From Aliiroseovarius pelagivivens (GTDB lineage: Bacteria > Pseudomonadota > Alphaproteobacteria > Rhodobacterales > Rhodobacteraceae): a stretch of 64,000 bases of DNA. Position numbers and translations under genes: made by a program. Positions 43,316 through 54,181 of the stretch are shown here, piece after piece; the stretch's first letter is position 1; each line of letters begins with the position of its first letter. The notes under the pieces were generated by a model that saw only the letters and a program-made list of their open reading frames with translations, did no database searches and was not told the DNA's origin. The stretch covers positions 1,612,001-1,676,000 of the forward strand of contig NZ_OMOI01000001.1 in assembly GCF_900302485.1 (NCBI RefSeq). Reading direction: 5' to 3'.

Positions 43316-44800
43316 ATGTCCGACACCTCGCCCGCCTGTCCTTCCACCATGCCATTCGCGCATCCGTTTGATGACGACAAGCTGAAGGAGGAGTGTGGTG
43401 TATTCGGCGTAATCGGCCTGAAAGACGCTGCAAACTTCGTCGCCCTTGGCCTGCACGCCCTGCAGCATCGCGGACAAGAAGCAGGCGGCATCGTCTGCCA
43501 TGATCCCGCCGAAGGCTTCAACTCGGCCCGCCGCTTTGGCTATGTGCGTGACAACTTCACCAAAGCCAGCGTGATGGAGACCCTGCCCGGTCCCCTTGCC
43601 ATCGGCCATGTGCGCTATTCCACTGCCGGATCGAAAGGCGCGGTCATCCGCGACGTGCAGCCTTTCTTTGGCGAGTTCTCGATGGGCGGCGCCGCGATCG
43701 CCCATAACGGCAACATCACCAATGCCGACGCCCTGCGTCGCGAATTGATTGAGCGCGGCTCGATCTTCCAAAGCTCGTCGGACAGTGAATGCATCATTCA
43801 CCTGATGGCCCGTTCTCTGCAACGCACCATCCCCGAGCGGATGGAAGACGCGCTGCGTCGGGTCGAAGGTGCATTCTCGGTCGTTGCGATGACCCGAACC
43901 AAGCTGATGGGCGTCCGCGACCCGCACGGTGTCCGCCCGCTGGTGCTGGGCAAACTGGGCGAAGGCTGGGTACTGTCGTCGGAAACCTGCGCGCTGGACA
44001 TCATTGGCGCCGAGTTCATTCGCGAGATCGAACCGGGCGAGATGGTGGTGATCACTGATGACGGTGTGGACAGCAGTTTCCCGTTCCGCCCGCAGCCCTC
44101 GAAATTCTGTATCTTCGAGCACGTTTATTTCTCGCGCCCTGACAGCATCTATGGGGGCCGCTCGGTCTATGAAACCCGCCGTCAGATCGGTGTGGAACTG
44201 GCCCGCGAAACCCCAGTCGATGCTGATCTGGTCTGCCCAATCCCGGACAGCGGCGTGCCCTCGGCCATCGGTTACAGCCAGGAAAGCGGCATTCCCTATG
44301 CGCTGGGGATCATCCGCAACCAGTATATGGGCCGGACCTTCATCGAACCGACCGAACAGATCCGCAACATGGGTGTGCGTCTGAAACTGAACGTGAACCG
44401 TGCCCTTATCCGCGGCAAACGCGTTATTCTGGTCGATGACAGCGTGGTGCGTGGCACCACGACCCGCAAGATCAAGGACATGCTACTGGATGCAGGCGCC
44501 AAGGAAGTTCACTTCCGCATCGCCTCCCCGCCCACCGCATGGCCCTGTTTCTACGGCGTCGACACGCCCAATCGTGACAAGCTTTTGGCCGCCAAGATGA
44601 CCGAGGACGAGATGTGTGCGCATCTCAAGGTCAACAGCCTGAAATTCATCTCGCTCGACGGGCTGTACCGCGCTGTTGGCGAAGCCGAAGGCCGCAAAAA
44701 GGACTGCCCGCAGTATTGCGACGCGTGTTTCTCGGGTGAATATCCGGTAACACCTGCGGACCAGATCAAAAAAGGATTTGAGCTGAAGGCGGCGGAATAG
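43316..44800 (+). CDS. purF: amidophosphoribosyltransferase
   Basis: This 494-residue enzyme starts purine synthesis by making phosphoribosylamine from PRPP and glutamine. A short propeptide precedes the catalytic Cys in KLKEECGVFGVIGL. The glutaminase part shows LGLHALQHRGQEAGGIV and IAHNGNITNA; the PRTase domain shows VILVDDSVVRGTTTRKI. Four cysteines (CPQYCDACFSGEYPV) at the C-terminus may bind an iron-sulfur cluster, as in B. subtilis-type PurF. The ATG at 43316 has CGGAG upstream; a start at 43349 is possible. Confidence 0.97.
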   Translation: MSDTSPACPSTMPFAHPFDDDKLKEECGVFGVIGLKDAANFVALGLHALQHRGQEAGGIVCHDPAEGFNSARRFGYVRDNFTKASVMETLPGPLAIGHVRYSTAGSKGAVIRDVQPFFGEFSMGGAAIAHNGNITNADALRRELIERGSIFQSSSDSECIIHLMARSLQRTIPERMEDALRRVEGAFSVVAMTRTKLMGVRDPHGVRPLVLGKLGEGWVLSSETCALDIIGAEFIREIEPGEMVVITDDGVDSSFPFRPQPSKFCIFEHVYFSRPDSIYGGRSVYETRRQIGVELARETPVDADLVCPIPDSGVPSAIGYSQESGIPYALGIIRNQYMGRTFIEPTEQIRNMGVRLKLNVNRALIRGKRVILVDDSVVRGTTTRKIKDMLLDAGAKEVHFRIASPPTAWPCFYGVDTPNRDKLLAAKMTEDEMCAHLKVNSLKFISLDGLYRAVGEAEGRKKDCPQYCDACFSGEYPVTPADQIKKGFELKAAE

Positions 44801-45402
44801 TGAAGTTTCTGGAACGCTTTTTCCAGAAGGGATCCGAGGATTTGTCCAAGGATCCCCGTTGGCGGCGTTTCAACGACAGCGCGTATAAATGCCCCTGCTG
44901 CGACCAAAGCTTTTCGGGCATTTTTGATATCGGCTTCGATCACCCCGATCCTTGGCCACACGGAAACCGCAAGGAAAGCGGTCAGGAAGAACTGATCGTG
45001 GGCGAGGACCGTCTTGGCACGGACCTGTGCAGGTTCAGCGGGCACGTGTTCGTTAGGTCTGTCTTGTACTTGCCCGTCAAGGGAAGTGGCAAACGGTTCG
45101 GTTTCGGATGCTGGGGATCGCTAAGCGACGAAAACTTCGACACATATGTTAAGGATTCGCGCGGAGAGGCGGTGTTCGAAGGCGCTTTTTCGTGGCTTGC
45201 GAACAGCCTGCCCTGCTTTGAAAGCACCGACCCGTTACCATGCAACATGACACCCGGCGACGATGGACAGCGACCGTCTTTGTGGGTTCAGGAAGGTCAC
45301 GCTTTATTTGACGCGCAACAGGAGGGGATCAGTTTCGACACCCTTCTCGATATTTACGCGAAAACCGGAAATAATCTGCGTCCTCACCTTTCAGACGCGT
45401 AA
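44800..45402 (+). CDS. DUF2199 domain protein
   Basis: This 200-residue protein fits DUF2199: YKCPCCDQSFSGIFDIGFDHPDPW, RLGTDLCRFSGHVFVRSVLYLPVKGSGKRFGFGCWGSLSDENFDTYV, AFSWLANSLPCFESTDPLPC and HALFDAQQEGISFDTLLDIYAKTG. The paired cysteines (CPCC) could bind zinc. Function unknown. The GTG start overlaps the purF stop by one base, so it is coupled to purF. Confidence 0.85.
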   Translation: MKFLERFFQKGSEDLSKDPRWRRFNDSAYKCPCCDQSFSGIFDIGFDHPDPWPHGNRKESGQEELIVGEDRLGTDLCRFSGHVFVRSVLYLPVKGSGKRFGFGCWGSLSDENFDTYVKDSRGEAVFEGAFSWLANSLPCFESTDPLPCNMTPGDDGQRPSLWVQEGHALFDAQQEGISFDTLLDIYAKTGNNLRPHLSDA

Positions 45403-45450
45403 GCGCTTCCCGCACTCGACATTTCAATTAGACAACGTTAAGCCGCCCCC

Positions 45451-46104
45451 ATGACCGACACACAGAAAATCGCCCTCGTAACCGGTGCATCGCGTGGCCT
45501 TGGGGCCGCCATCGCGCTGGAGCTGTCCAAAACCCATCACGTTGTGGCCGTGGGCCGCACCACAGGTGCCTTGGAAGAGCTGGATGACAAGATCAAGGCT
45601 GCCGGTGGTTCCGCCACTCTGGCGCCGATGGACATCACCAATAAGGACGCCATGGCGCATCTGTGCCGCTCGATCCATGATCGTTGGGGTCCGATTGCTG
45701 TCTGGGCACATACAGCGATTTACGGTCCTGCCCTGATGCCGACCCCGGATCTGGACGACAAGGGCTGGACGCAGGCGTGGAACACCAATGTCGAGGCGAC
45801 CCGCAATCTGATCTTTATGGTCAACGCGCTGATGACAGATGACAGCACCGCATTGTTCTTTGCCGATGATCATGCGGGCGAGAAGTTCTTCGCGGGTTAT
45901 GGGGCCACCAAGGCGGCCCAAGTGGCAATGGTGCGCAGCTGGGCGGCTGAGAACGCCAACATCGGACCGCGTGTGGTCGTGGCCGAACCTGCGCCGCTTG
46001 CAACCTCGATGCGTGGCCGGTTTTTCCCCGGCGAAGACCGCAGCACGCTGGCCCCAGTTGATGACGAGGCGAAGCGCATTTTGTCCGAGGCCGGGCTAGC
46101 CTAA
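45451..46104 (+). CDS. short-chain dehydrogenase/reductase family protein
   Basis: This 217-residue SDR has the TGASRGLGAAIAL nucleotide motif, a LAPMDITNKDAMA acidic segment and the YxxxK pair in GYGATKAAQ. The catalytic Ser position reads LFFADDHAG and seems replaced, so catalysis may be altered or absent. The C-terminus is shorter than classical SDRs (about 245). Substrate unknown. It stands alone between purF-DUF2199 and surE. Confidence 0.88.
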   Translation: MTDTQKIALVTGASRGLGAAIALELSKTHHVVAVGRTTGALEELDDKIKAAGGSATLAPMDITNKDAMAHLCRSIHDRWGPIAVWAHTAIYGPALMPTPDLDDKGWTQAWNTNVEATRNLIFMVNALMTDDSTALFFADDHAGEKFFAGYGATKAAQVAMVRSWAAENANIGPRVVVAEPAPLATSMRGRFFPGEDRSTLAPVDDEAKRILSEAGLA

Positions 46105-46235
46105 ACTTTGACCTGATCGCAACGGTTTTCACTTCGTGAACTCAAGATTGCCCGCTGCGCTTGCTGCACAGGCGCGGCTGCCCTATTGAATGCCAAAGGC
46201 CCACAAAAAACGGGGCTCGGCGGAAAGGGCACACC

Positions 46236-47033
46236 ATGCGCATTCTCATCACAAACGACGACGGGATTAACGCCCCCGGCCTAAAAGTGGCCGAGGCCAT
46301 CGCACACCAAGTCGCGCAGGATCTGGCAGGCGAAAAGGCCGAGATCTGGACCGTCGCTCCGGCCTTCGAACAATCCGGCGTAGGCCACTGCATTTCCTAC
46401 ACCAGCCCTTTCATGATCGCCGAACTTGCCCCGCGCCGCTTTGCCGCCGAAGGCAGCCCGGCCGACTGTGTGCTGGCCGCGCTCTATGATGTGATGCCAG
46501 ACCGGCCCGATCTTGTGATTTCTGGCGTGAACCGGGGCAACAACTCGGCCGAGAACGCGCTTTATTCGGGTACTCTGGGCGCAGCCATGGAAGCCGCTCT
46601 GCAAGGCCTTCCCGCCATTGCACTGTCGCAATACATGGGCGTCGGCACCAAGGATTTGGACAGCGTGTTTCAAGCCGCGTCCCAGTTTGGACCCGAGATC
46701 GTGCGCAAGCTGGTCGCCAACGGTCCGTGGGACCGGGACAACAACTATCCGATCTTTTACAACGTGAACTTCCCGCCTGTCGCCGCCGACTTGGTCAGAG
46801 GAGTACGCACCGCCCCGCAAGGCTGGCGGCATGACGCATTTTTCGGGACCGAAGCCCATCACAGCCCCTCGGGCCGCAAATTTCTGTGGATCAAAGGGGG
46901 GCCGCAGGCCACCCCGTCCGAACCTGGCATGGATCTGACCCTGAACCTTGAAGGCTATGTCTCGGTAACACCGATGCGCGCAGACCTTACCGCACATGAC
47001 CACCTTTCCACGCTTGAGGGTCTGTTTGAATGA
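46236..47033 (+). CDS. surE: 5'/3'-nucleotidase SurE
   Basis: This 265-residue stationary-phase nucleotidase has the metal site [41 protein letters not shown] and [17 protein letters not shown]. It dephosphorylates nucleotides and short polyphosphate. The ATG at 46236 has GGAAAGG. It overlaps pcm by four bases (ATGA); the order surE-pcm-nlpD is also found in enterobacteria. Confidence 0.97.
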   Translation: MRILITNDDGINAPGLKVAEAIAHQVAQDLAGEKAEIWTVAPAFEQSGVGHCISYTSPFMIAELAPRRFAAEGSPADCVLAALYDVMPDRPDLVISGVNRGNNSAENALYSGTLGAAMEAALQGLPAIALSQYMGVGTKDLDSVFQAASQFGPEIVRKLVANGPWDRDNNYPIFYNVNFPPVAADLVRGVRTAPQGWRHDAFFGTEAHHSPSGRKFLWIKGGPQATPSEPGMDLTLNLEGYVSVTPMRADLTAHDHLSTLEGLFE

Positions 47034-47698
47034 GCCAAGCTGACGGACAGGCACCCGTAACGTGGGATGCAGAACAGAAAATGCAGTTCCTGTTCAAGCT
47101 GCGCTCGAAAGGCGTAACAAACCCACGCGTGCTATCCGCAATGGAAGAGATCGACCGTGGCCCCTTCGTGCGCGGCGTGTTCGCCCGACGTGCCTATGAA
47201 GACATGCCCTTGCCGATTGCCTGCGGGCAGACGATCTCGCAGCCGTCGGTCGTAGGGCTGATGACGCAGGCCGCTGATATTTCGGCTCGCGACAAGGTGT
47301 TGGAGCTGGGCACCGGATCCGGCTATCAGGCCGCGATCCTGTCGAAGCTCGCACGCCGGGTCTATACCATAGATCGCCATCGCCGCCTTGTAGCCGAAGC
47401 ACGCGAGCTGTTTGAGACAATGGACCTGCATAATATCACCGCAATTACGGGTGACGGATCACGCGGCCTGCCCGATCAAGCCCCGTTTGATCGCATCATC
47501 GTCACCGCCGCCGCTGAAGACCCGCCCAGTCCGCTCTTGGCGCAGCTTGCCGTTGGCGGTATCATGATTGTACCAGTGGGGCAGTCTGACGCCGTACAAA
47601 GCCTGATCAAGGTCACAAGAACCGAGACAGGATTTGACTATGACGAGCTTCTGCCGGTGCGGTTCGTACCCCTTTTGGAAGGGCTGGGGCGCGAATAG
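47030..47698 (+). CDS. pcm: protein-L-isoaspartate O-methyltransferase
   Basis: This 222-residue enzyme repairs isoaspartyl residues with S-adenosylmethionine. It has [38 protein letters not shown], the SAM motif [18 protein letters not shown] and the post-I region [18 protein letters not shown]. The start overlaps surE. Confidence 0.97.
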   Translation: MSQADGQAPVTWDAEQKMQFLFKLRSKGVTNPRVLSAMEEIDRGPFVRGVFARRAYEDMPLPIACGQTISQPSVVGLMTQAADISARDKVLELGTGSGYQAAILSKLARRVYTIDRHRRLVAEARELFETMDLHNITAITGDGSRGLPDQAPFDRIIVTAAAEDPPSPLLAQLAVGGIMIVPVGQSDAVQSLIKVTRTETGFDYDELLPVRFVPLLEGLGRE

Positions 47699-47820
47699 CG
47701 ATTTTCCCCGCGACGGCGGGTTCAGGTTGGGTTATTCCAGCCACATCACAAAAAGGCCCGCAAAAAGGGTCACATGCAGAGCCTGACAAACAGGTCCATG
47801 GATTGAGGAAGAGACGAGCA

Positions 47821-49014
47821 ATGCCACTCCACAGCACAATTGCGTGCCTGCCCCCTCGTGCCAAACAGTGCGCCGAACTGCGCCTCGGGGCCAAAACACG
47901 TGCAACACTTCTATTCGGATCGCTTCTGGCACTATCTGCCTGCGGCGATAATTTCGACCTGGATTTCCGGGGACTGGCCGGGGGCGATCTGTCTACGGCA
48001 CAAGCCGCGCAATCGGTCGGCACCGCCCAGCGACCCAGGGCCGACGCGCGCGGTGTGATTTCCTATCCCGGCTATCAAGTCGCGCTGGCCAAGCGTGGTG
48101 ACACCGTCGCCGATATTGCAGGCCGGATCGGGATGAGCCCCGCCGAGCTGGGCCGCTACAACGGTCTGGCGCTGGACGCGCCCCTGCGGGATGGCGAGCT
48201 TCTGGCCCTGCCCCGCCGCGTGGCCGAACCCGCAAGTGGCGTAATCAAGCCGGAAGGCGAGATCAACATCACCACACTCGCTGGCGACGCCATTGATCGC
48301 GCGGGCAACACCCCAGCCAATGCAACTGCACCCAAAGTCTCGGGCCAACAGCCCTTGCGCCACCGCGTTGAACGCGGCGAGACTGCGTACTCGATCGCGC
48401 GCAGTTATGGCGTGTCTGTTCGGTCCTTGGCCGACTGGAACGGATTGGGCGCCAACCTGACCGTGCGAGAAGGCCAGCACTTGTTGATCCCCGTGAAGGT
48501 CGCCGCACCCGTGAAAGAGACGCGGATATCGCAACCCGGTCAGGGATCGTCTACACCGACCCCACCTTCGGCGGCAGACGCTCTGCCCAAGAACGAGGTG
48601 AAGCAACCCGCCCCCAAGGCCCCGGATGCCCCGAAACTGTCAGAAACCCGCACCAAGGCCAGCGCGGCCCGTATGTCCCTGCCCGTCGCGGGCAAAGTCA
48701 CAAGCGTCTTTGACGCCGAGAAAGCGGGATACATCCTGATCTCGGCCAAACCCGGCGATCCAGTGAAAGCCGCGGCCAGCGGTACGGTGCGGCTGGTGTC
48801 AAAGGACGTCGAAGGCGAAGAGATCGTGGTAATCGACCACGGCAACGGCACACAGTCCGCCTATAGCTTCATTTCCGGGATCACGGTGAAGAAGGGTCAA
48901 AAGGTTAAGCGCGGTCAGCAGATCGCGGTTGCCACAAAGAACCGCTATAACGCGATCCAGTTCCTTGTGTTCAAAGGCACCGAGCCTGTGGACCCGATGC
49001 CTTATCTGAACTGA
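47821..49014 (+). CDS. NlpD-like LysM/M23 lipoprotein with degenerate peptidase domain
   Basis: This 397-residue outer-membrane lipoprotein has a signal with lipobox LSACG (about residue 40), a first LysM at about 85-130 (YQVALAKRGDTVADIAGRIG), a second at about 180-225 (HRVERGETAYSIARSYGV), a Pro/Lys-rich linker and a C-terminal M23-like domain (about 290-397). The zinc ligands of M23 are missing: the HxxxD site reads AGYILISA and the HxH site reads AIQFLVF. It is therefore likely an amidase activator, like NlpD, rather than a peptidase. The ATG at 47821 has AGGAAGAG. Confidence 0.9.
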   Translation: MPLHSTIACLPPRAKQCAELRLGAKTRATLLFGSLLALSACGDNFDLDFRGLAGGDLSTAQAAQSVGTAQRPRADARGVISYPGYQVALAKRGDTVADIAGRIGMSPAELGRYNGLALDAPLRDGELLALPRRVAEPASGVIKPEGEINITTLAGDAIDRAGNTPANATAPKVSGQQPLRHRVERGETAYSIARSYGVSVRSLADWNGLGANLTVREGQHLLIPVKVAAPVKETRISQPGQGSSTPTPPSAADALPKNEVKQPAPKAPDAPKLSETRTKASAARMSLPVAGKVTSVFDAEKAGYILISAKPGDPVKAAASGTVRLVSKDVEGEEIVVIDHGNGTQSAYSFISGITVKKGQKVKRGQQIAVATKNRYNAIQFLVFKGTEPVDPMPYLN

Positions 49015-49020
49015 GGGGAT

Positions 49021-49111
49021 TAGGGGCTCTGCCCGTTCTCAGGCGGAACTGTCCACCGGACGGTTTCCAAGAAGCCTCCGAACCCCGGGATACTGTTCGT
49101 AAGAAAATAAG
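49021..49111. repeat. intergenic repeat, copy A
   Basis: The sequence GGGGCTCTGCCC ... CCCCGGGATACTGTTCG then TAAGAAAATAAGG shares its parts, in the same order, with the one at 62323-62385. It lies directly after the nlpD-like gene and just before its terminator. I recall similar sequences between genes in Rhodobacterales. Confidence 0.5.
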
Positions 49112-49138
49112 GGCCGCCGGTTTCGGGCGGCCCTTTTT
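49111..49138. terminator. intrinsic terminator between the nlpD-like and nucleotidase genes
   Basis: GGGCCGCC-ggtttcg-GGCGGCCC followed by TTTTT, with an A-run before it on the plus strand, can serve both convergent genes. Confidence 0.9.
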
Positions 49139-49148
49139 ATTTGTTCGG

Positions 49149-51107
49149 TCAAAGCGTGATACGGAAGAGCGCAAAGCCCGTGTCACTGTTGCCCGCTTCT
49201 TCGATCGTGACCCCTTCCACGTTGGTCGCGTGGGGGGCTGCAGCCGGTCCGGTTTCAAACAGAACCGTCGTGCCCTCCATCGGGGCGAAGCGCCAATTGG
49301 CGTCGGCCTTGGGGCTGACTGTGCCCTGTTCGACGATATAGCGCACAATCACATCGCGGTTGGTGTCTGGGCCTTCAAACACGGTGGTCGAGCCATCTGC
49401 GCCTGGGAAACTGCCACCGCCTCCGGCACGATAGTTGTTCGTTGCAATGATGAATTCCTGTGCGTCGTCAATCGGTTGCCCGTTGAAGCTGAGGTTTGTA
49501 ATGCGATGAGCATCGGGGGCCACGACCTCGCCCTTTTTGTTGTAGCGAGACGGTTGGCTCAGATCGATTTCATAGGTTACACCGTCTATCACGTCGAAAT
49601 TATAAGACGGGAAGTCAGGGTTCAAAAGCACGGCATCCGCGCTGCCTGCCTCGATCTGGTTGAACATGCCCGCCGACCGCTCGAGCCATTCGCGCACGGT
49701 CGCACCGTTGATCCGCACCGCCCTTACGGTGTTGGGATAGAGGTAGAGGTCCGCGACATTTTTAATCGCCACATCTCCCACGGCGACATCGGTGTAGTAA
49801 TCTGGACCGCCCCGGCCACCGGCCTTGAAGGGGGCCGCCGCCGATAGGATAGGAAGGCCTTCGTGCGCGGTCCCCTGCATCATCTGCTGGATGTACCAAG
49901 TCTGCGCGTTGGACACGATCTGGACAGACGGATCATCCGCCACCAGCGCGAAGTAGCTGTGCAGCGGGGCGTCGGTTTTACCTACAGCGCGGCGTACATA
50001 GGCCAATGTATCGTCATGCTCGGCCTGAACCGAGGCCAGAACAGCCGGGACGCTTTCAACCAGTGCGGTGATCGACCGGTCTTCGTTACGTTTATAGATT
50101 GGACGTGCCTCGGAGGTGTGGGACACCACGCGCCATGCGCCGCCATCATGTTCGATCAGAAGGTCGATCAACCCCATATGCGATCCCCAGAAGCCGCCCA
50201 TGACCGCAGGGGTGCTCATGATCGTGCCGCGTTCGACATCCACGCCGGGGTAATCAGCATAGGTCGAGGATGGGAACACAAGATGCGAATGGCCGGTTAG
50301 GATCGCGTCGATGCCGTCGATGGCCGCCAGCGGGATCGAGGCATTTTCCATCCCTTCGGTGTGTTCCGCTGACCCGATGCCCGAATGGGACAGCGCGATG
50401 ATCAGATCTGCGCCCTCTTCACGCATTTGCGGGATATAAGCCTTAGCCGCTTCGATGATATCACGCGCCTGAACGTTGCCCTCCAAATGGCGGCGATCCC
50501 AGTTCATGACCTGAGGCGGTACGAAACCGATGAAGCCGATCTTGATGGGTTGTGTGGTACCTGCACCGTTGGTGATTGTACGGTCGACGATCACATAAGG
50601 CGGCAGCAGCGTTTCATCTTCACGCGGCGAGGCACCCAGAGATTTGGCGACGTTGGCGCAGACCACAGGGAAGCTTGACCCGGCCAAAGACTTCATCAGG
50701 AAATCCAGACCATAGTTAAACTCGTGATTGCCCAGCGTGGACGCGTCAAAGCCTAGCGTGTTCATGGCATTAATGACCGGATGGGTATCGCCTTCCTTCA
50801 TGCCACGCTCATAGGCGATATAGTCGCCCATCGGGTTGCCTTGCAGAAAGTCGCCATTGTCCAACAACAAAGAGTTCGTGGACTCAGCCCGGATGTCGTT
50901 GATCAGGGCAGCGGTACGCGCCAGACCAACACGGTCGGTTTCACGATCCGAGTAGTAGTCATAGGGGAAGACATGCACATGCAGGTCAGTCGTCTCCATG
51001 ATGCGCAGATGCGCCTGATTGGAGGATGCTTGTACAGAGTAAGGATGAAGCGCGAGAAAGCCGGCCGAACCGGCCAGAAAACCGCGGCGTGTCAGAGAAA
51101 AGGGCAT
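49149..51107 (-). CDS. cpdB: bifunctional 2',3'-cyclic-nucleotide 2'-phosphodiesterase / 3'-nucleotidase
   Basis: The 652-residue periplasmic enzyme has a twin-arginine signal ([20 protein letters not shown]), a metallophosphoesterase domain ([54 protein letters not shown]) and a 5'-nucleotidase C-terminal domain ([39 protein letters not shown]). It salvages nucleotides outside the cell membrane. The ATG at 51107 has CGAGG; the upstream frame to 51224 is rejected because the Tat signal starts here. Confidence 0.94.
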   Translation of the reverse strand: MPFSLTRRGFLAGSAGFLALHPYSVQASSNQAHLRIMETTDLHVHVFPYDYYSDRETDRVGLARTAALINDIRAESTNSLLLDNGDFLQGNPMGDYIAYERGMKEGDTHPVINAMNTLGFDASTLGNHEFNYGLDFLMKSLAGSSFPVVCANVAKSLGASPREDETLLPPYVIVDRTITNGAGTTQPIKIGFIGFVPPQVMNWDRRHLEGNVQARDIIEAAKAYIPQMREEGADLIIALSHSGIGSAEHTEGMENASIPLAAIDGIDAILTGHSHLVFPSSTYADYPGVDVERGTIMSTPAVMGGFWGSHMGLIDLLIEHDGGAWRVVSHTSEARPIYKRNEDRSITALVESVPAVLASVQAEHDDTLAYVRRAVGKTDAPLHSYFALVADDPSVQIVSNAQTWYIQQMMQGTAHEGLPILSAAAPFKAGGRGGPDYYTDVAVGDVAIKNVADLYLYPNTVRAVRINGATVREWLERSAGMFNQIEAGSADAVLLNPDFPSYNFDVIDGVTYEIDLSQPSRYNKKGEVVAPDAHRITNLSFNGQPIDDAQEFIIATNNYRAGGGGSFPGADGSTTVFEGPDTNRDVIVRYIVEQGTVSPKADANWRFAPMEGTTVLFETGPAAAPHATNVEGVTIEEAGNSDTGFALFRITL

Positions 51108-51201
51108 GGGAACCTCGGTCCAGTTGTATGAATTTTGGAATGCTATGAGGTCAGCATGACAGAGAAATGACGCGAACCGAGAGTCTTTTTCCCCAGAAAA
51201 G

Positions 51202-51236
51202 CGAAACTCCGCCCGTTTGGACACGGGCGGAGTTTC
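51202..51236 (-). terminator. intrinsic terminator after der
   Basis: CGAAACTCCGCCCGT and ACGGGCGGAGTTTCG are perfect 15-base arms around a five-base loop, followed by CTTTT on the minus strand, 28 bases after the der stop. Confidence 0.9.
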
Positions 51237-51263
51237 GTCTTGTCAGCAGTATCAGCGTGGAAT

Positions 51264-52724
51264 TTAGTCGTCCGCGCGGCCCTTCCCAAGGTGCTTACGC
51301 AGCCGTGAAGGTGTTGATTTTTTGCGGTTTTTATAGGGGTTCTTGTCCCCCTGGCCACGCATGGTCAGGCGGATCGGCGTTCCCGGCATGTCGAAATCTT
51401 CGCGCAATCCGTTGACCAGATAGCGCGAATAGCTTTCGGGCAGTTTGTCAGGGTGCGAGCACATGACAATGAACCCCGGTGGGCGCGTCTTGGCCTGAGT
51501 CATATAGCGCAACTTGATGCGGCGGCCGCCCGGTGCGGGGGGCGGGTGTGCCGAGACCATTTCGGCCAACCAGCCGTTCAGGTGCGCGGTTTTCACACGG
51601 CGGTTCCACACGTCATAGGCACGCATCACGGCCTCGTGCAGACGGTCCATTCCCCGGCCCGTCTTGGCTGAGATCGTGATCAACGGCGCGCCACGCAGCT
51701 GCGGCAGAAGGCGGTTGAACGATTCAAGCAAGCCTTTCAGCTTGGCCTGCTTTTCAGGCTCGACGTCCCATTTGTTCACGGCGATGACAACCGCGCGGCC
51801 TTCGCGTTCGGCCAAGTCAGCGATGCGCAGATCCTGTTGCTCGAACGGAATGGCGGCATCCAGCAGGACTACAACCACTTCGGCAAACTTCACCGCGCGC
51901 AAACCGTCGGATACGGACAGCTTTTCAAGCTTTTCCTGCACCTTCGCGCGTTTACGCATCCCTGCAGTGTCGAAAATCCGGGTCGGCGTTCCGTTCCAGT
52001 CGAACTTCACCGAAATCGAGTCGCGGGTGATCCCAGCCTCGGGCCCGGTCAGAAGACGATCTTCACCGATCAGCATGTTGATCAGGGTCGATTTGCCAGC
52101 GTTCGGGCGGCCAATGACGGCAACCTGAAGCGGTTTTTCGTTGGTGGGAACCTTGGGCGCATCTTCATCGTCGTCCGCGTCCACATCGACTTCGGTTTCG
52201 GGCGCGGTTTCCGCGGCGCGTGCTTCGAATTCTTTAGCAATGGGCTCGAGCGCCGTCAGCAGCTCTCCCATACCTTCGCCATGCTCTGCCGACATGCGAA
52301 CAGGTTCGCCAAGACCCAACGAATAGGCCTCGATCACACCGGCATCGGCGGCTTTACCTTCAGCCTTGTTGGCACCCAAAATAACGTGAGCATTCTTGCG
52401 GCGCAGGATGTCAGCGAACACCTCGTCCGCAGGCAGGATCCCGACACGTCCGTCCACAAGGAACAGGCAAGCGTCGGCCATTTCCACCGCGCGCTCGGTC
52501 AGGCGGCGCATCCGGCCCTGAAGGCTTTCATCCGTCGCTTCTTCAAGCCCGGCTGTGTCGATCACGGTAAACCGCAAGCCTCCCAGCCGCGCCTCGCCTT
52601 CGCGCAGGTCACGGGTCACGCCCGGCTGGTCATCAACCAGCGCAAGACGCTTGCCAACCAGTCGGTTGAACAGGGTAGATTTGCCCACATTTGGGCGCCC
52701 TACAATGGCAAGGGTGAAGCTCAT
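51264..52724 (-). CDS. der: ribosome assembly GTPase Der (EngA)
   Basis: This 486-residue protein has two tandem G domains ([14 protein letters not shown] at 9 and [14 protein letters not shown] at about 208) with DTAG switch motifs ([18 protein letters not shown]) and NKxD motifs (ANKAE variant in the first, NKWD in the second), then a KH-like domain. It acts in 50S subunit maturation. It follows the bamB-like gene by 47 bases. Confidence 0.97.
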   Translation of the reverse strand: MSFTLAIVGRPNVGKSTLFNRLVGKRLALVDDQPGVTRDLREGEARLGGLRFTVIDTAGLEEATDESLQGRMRRLTERAVEMADACLFLVDGRVGILPADEVFADILRRKNAHVILGANKAEGKAADAGVIEAYSLGLGEPVRMSAEHGEGMGELLTALEPIAKEFEARAAETAPETEVDVDADDDEDAPKVPTNEKPLQVAVIGRPNAGKSTLINMLIGEDRLLTGPEAGITRDSISVKFDWNGTPTRIFDTAGMRKRAKVQEKLEKLSVSDGLRAVKFAEVVVVLLDAAIPFEQQDLRIADLAEREGRAVVIAVNKWDVEPEKQAKLKGLLESFNRLLPQLRGAPLITISAKTGRGMDRLHEAVMRAYDVWNRRVKTAHLNGWLAEMVSAHPPPAPGGRRIKLRYMTQAKTRPPGFIVMCSHPDKLPESYSRYLVNGLREDFDMPGTPIRLTMRGQGDKNPYKNRKKSTPSRLRKHLGKGRADD

Positions 52725-52771
52725 TTTGCTCTCCGGGTCACATCAAGCGCCCCGCATACACGGTTTTTGGA

Positions 52772-54121
52772 TCAGCGCAAAGCCAGAAGTTTGCCGTCGC
52801 GCGCCACGACATAAGCAACGCCGTTCACGACGACCGGTCGCGTTGCCGCGCCACCCGGTACGGCGGTCTGCGCAATCAGGGTGCCATCCACAGGGTTATA
52901 GCCGCGCATGATCCCGTCCGAGGACGCGACCCACAGCTTCCCGCCGGCCAGAACCGGGCCAAGATTAGCATGGATACGCTTGATTTTGCGCGCTTTCCGC
53001 TTGGTGAAATACGGTAGGCGTGTGCCCCAGATCCGGTCTCCGGTCGCAGCATCCAGGCGCACGATCTCGTTTTCGTCCGAAACTAGGAAGACCGAGCCGC
53101 CTGTGACCCAGACGGGGCTGGTTGCGCCTTCTTTGGCTGTCCACAGGCGTTCGCCCGACAAGTTCAGTGCAACAGTGCGGCCCGCCGAGTTTCCGGTATA
53201 GATTACGCCGTTTTTCACAACTGGCTCACCAGTGATATCGGTGACTTGCGTATAGGCGCGGCCTACACGCTCGCCTGCAACCAAGCTGGACCACGTACGC
53301 GTTCCGCCTTTTCTCAGGGCGGCTACGACCTCACCCGAACCGAAAGGCAGCAGAACCACACGGTCGGTCACAGCAGGCGAGGAAACGCCCACGACGCCGT
53401 CCTGACTGGGCGTTCCGGTCAGACGCCACTTCACTTTACCGGTCGCAGCGTCCATCGCCCATGCGGTGTTGTCGCGGCTGACCACATAGACCAGCCCACC
53501 GACGGCCGCAGGCGCGCCCGAACCCGGGGCATCCATGTGCTGTTGCCACTTAACTTTACCGGTTGCAGCGTCCAGCGCCGACACAAGTCCAAAACCTGAC
53601 GAAACGAATACCGTGCCATCTGCGAAGGCCAGACCACCGCCCGACGCGTCATCCGAGCGATCCGACGCCGGCGTTAGGTCACGCGCCCAGAGGCTTGCGC
53701 CCGAGGTCGAGGTCGCCACAACCTGCGCACGGCTGTCCAGCGTATAAATGCGGCCGTTCGCCACCACGGGCTCGGCGGTGATGCGGTGCTTGCGATCATT
53801 GCCCTGCCCGATTGGGGCGCTCCAGATCATCTGCGGCCGAGAAGACAAGGTAGCGTGCTGCACCTGATGTGTCGGCGAACCACCCAGATGGGTCCAACTG
53901 GTATGGTTCACCGCGCCCGGCAAGTTAATGGGGCGCGGACCATCCTGTTGTTCAGTTTCATCCCGGGCCGCAATCGCATCGGTTGCAGCATCGGCCCCGA
54001 GTGTCTGGGGATTTGGGCTGCGAAGATCCTCGCGATCGCCCTGAAGGATATGTTCCGGGGTGGAACAGGCTGCCAGAATACTCATCGAGGTCAGAAGCGC
54101 GGCGCTGGTTTTGAATTTCAC
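52772..54121 (-). CDS. bamB: PQQ-like beta-propeller lipoprotein, BamB-type
   Basis: This 449-residue protein has a lipoprotein signal (MKFKTSAALLTSMSILAACS, lipobox LAAC) and repeated propeller blades: VYVVSRDNTAWAMDAATGKVKWRL, VFVSSGFGLVSALDAATGKVKW and VFLVSDENEIVRLDAATGDRIWG. It matches BamB, a lipoprotein of the outer-membrane protein assembly complex. Two blades share a near-identical stretch (DAATGKVKW) at the DNA level, at about 53422-53450 and 53542-53570. It precedes der and follows the YfgM-like gene as in enterobacteria, which supports the BamB call. Confidence 0.9.
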   Translation of the reverse strand: MKFKTSAALLTSMSILAACSTPEHILQGDREDLRSPNPQTLGADAATDAIAARDETEQQDGPRPINLPGAVNHTSWTHLGGSPTHQVQHATLSSRPQMIWSAPIGQGNDRKHRITAEPVVANGRIYTLDSRAQVVATSTSGASLWARDLTPASDRSDDASGGGLAFADGTVFVSSGFGLVSALDAATGKVKWQQHMDAPGSGAPAAVGGLVYVVSRDNTAWAMDAATGKVKWRLTGTPSQDGVVGVSSPAVTDRVVLLPFGSGEVVAALRKGGTRTWSSLVAGERVGRAYTQVTDITGEPVVKNGVIYTGNSAGRTVALNLSGERLWTAKEGATSPVWVTGGSVFLVSDENEIVRLDAATGDRIWGTRLPYFTKRKARKIKRIHANLGPVLAGGKLWVASSDGIMRGYNPVDGTLIAQTAVPGGAATRPVVVNGVAYVVARDGKLLALR

Positions 54122-54181
54122 GATAAACCCCCAAAAGGACTCTTATTAATTTCATCAAAGGCTTGTGGCAAAACCTGTTCT

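Noticed and set aside
53422-53570. Dispersed repeat within the bamB-like gene
   Set aside because: The similarity is between neighbouring propeller blades encoding DAATGKVKW and is explained by the protein repeat.
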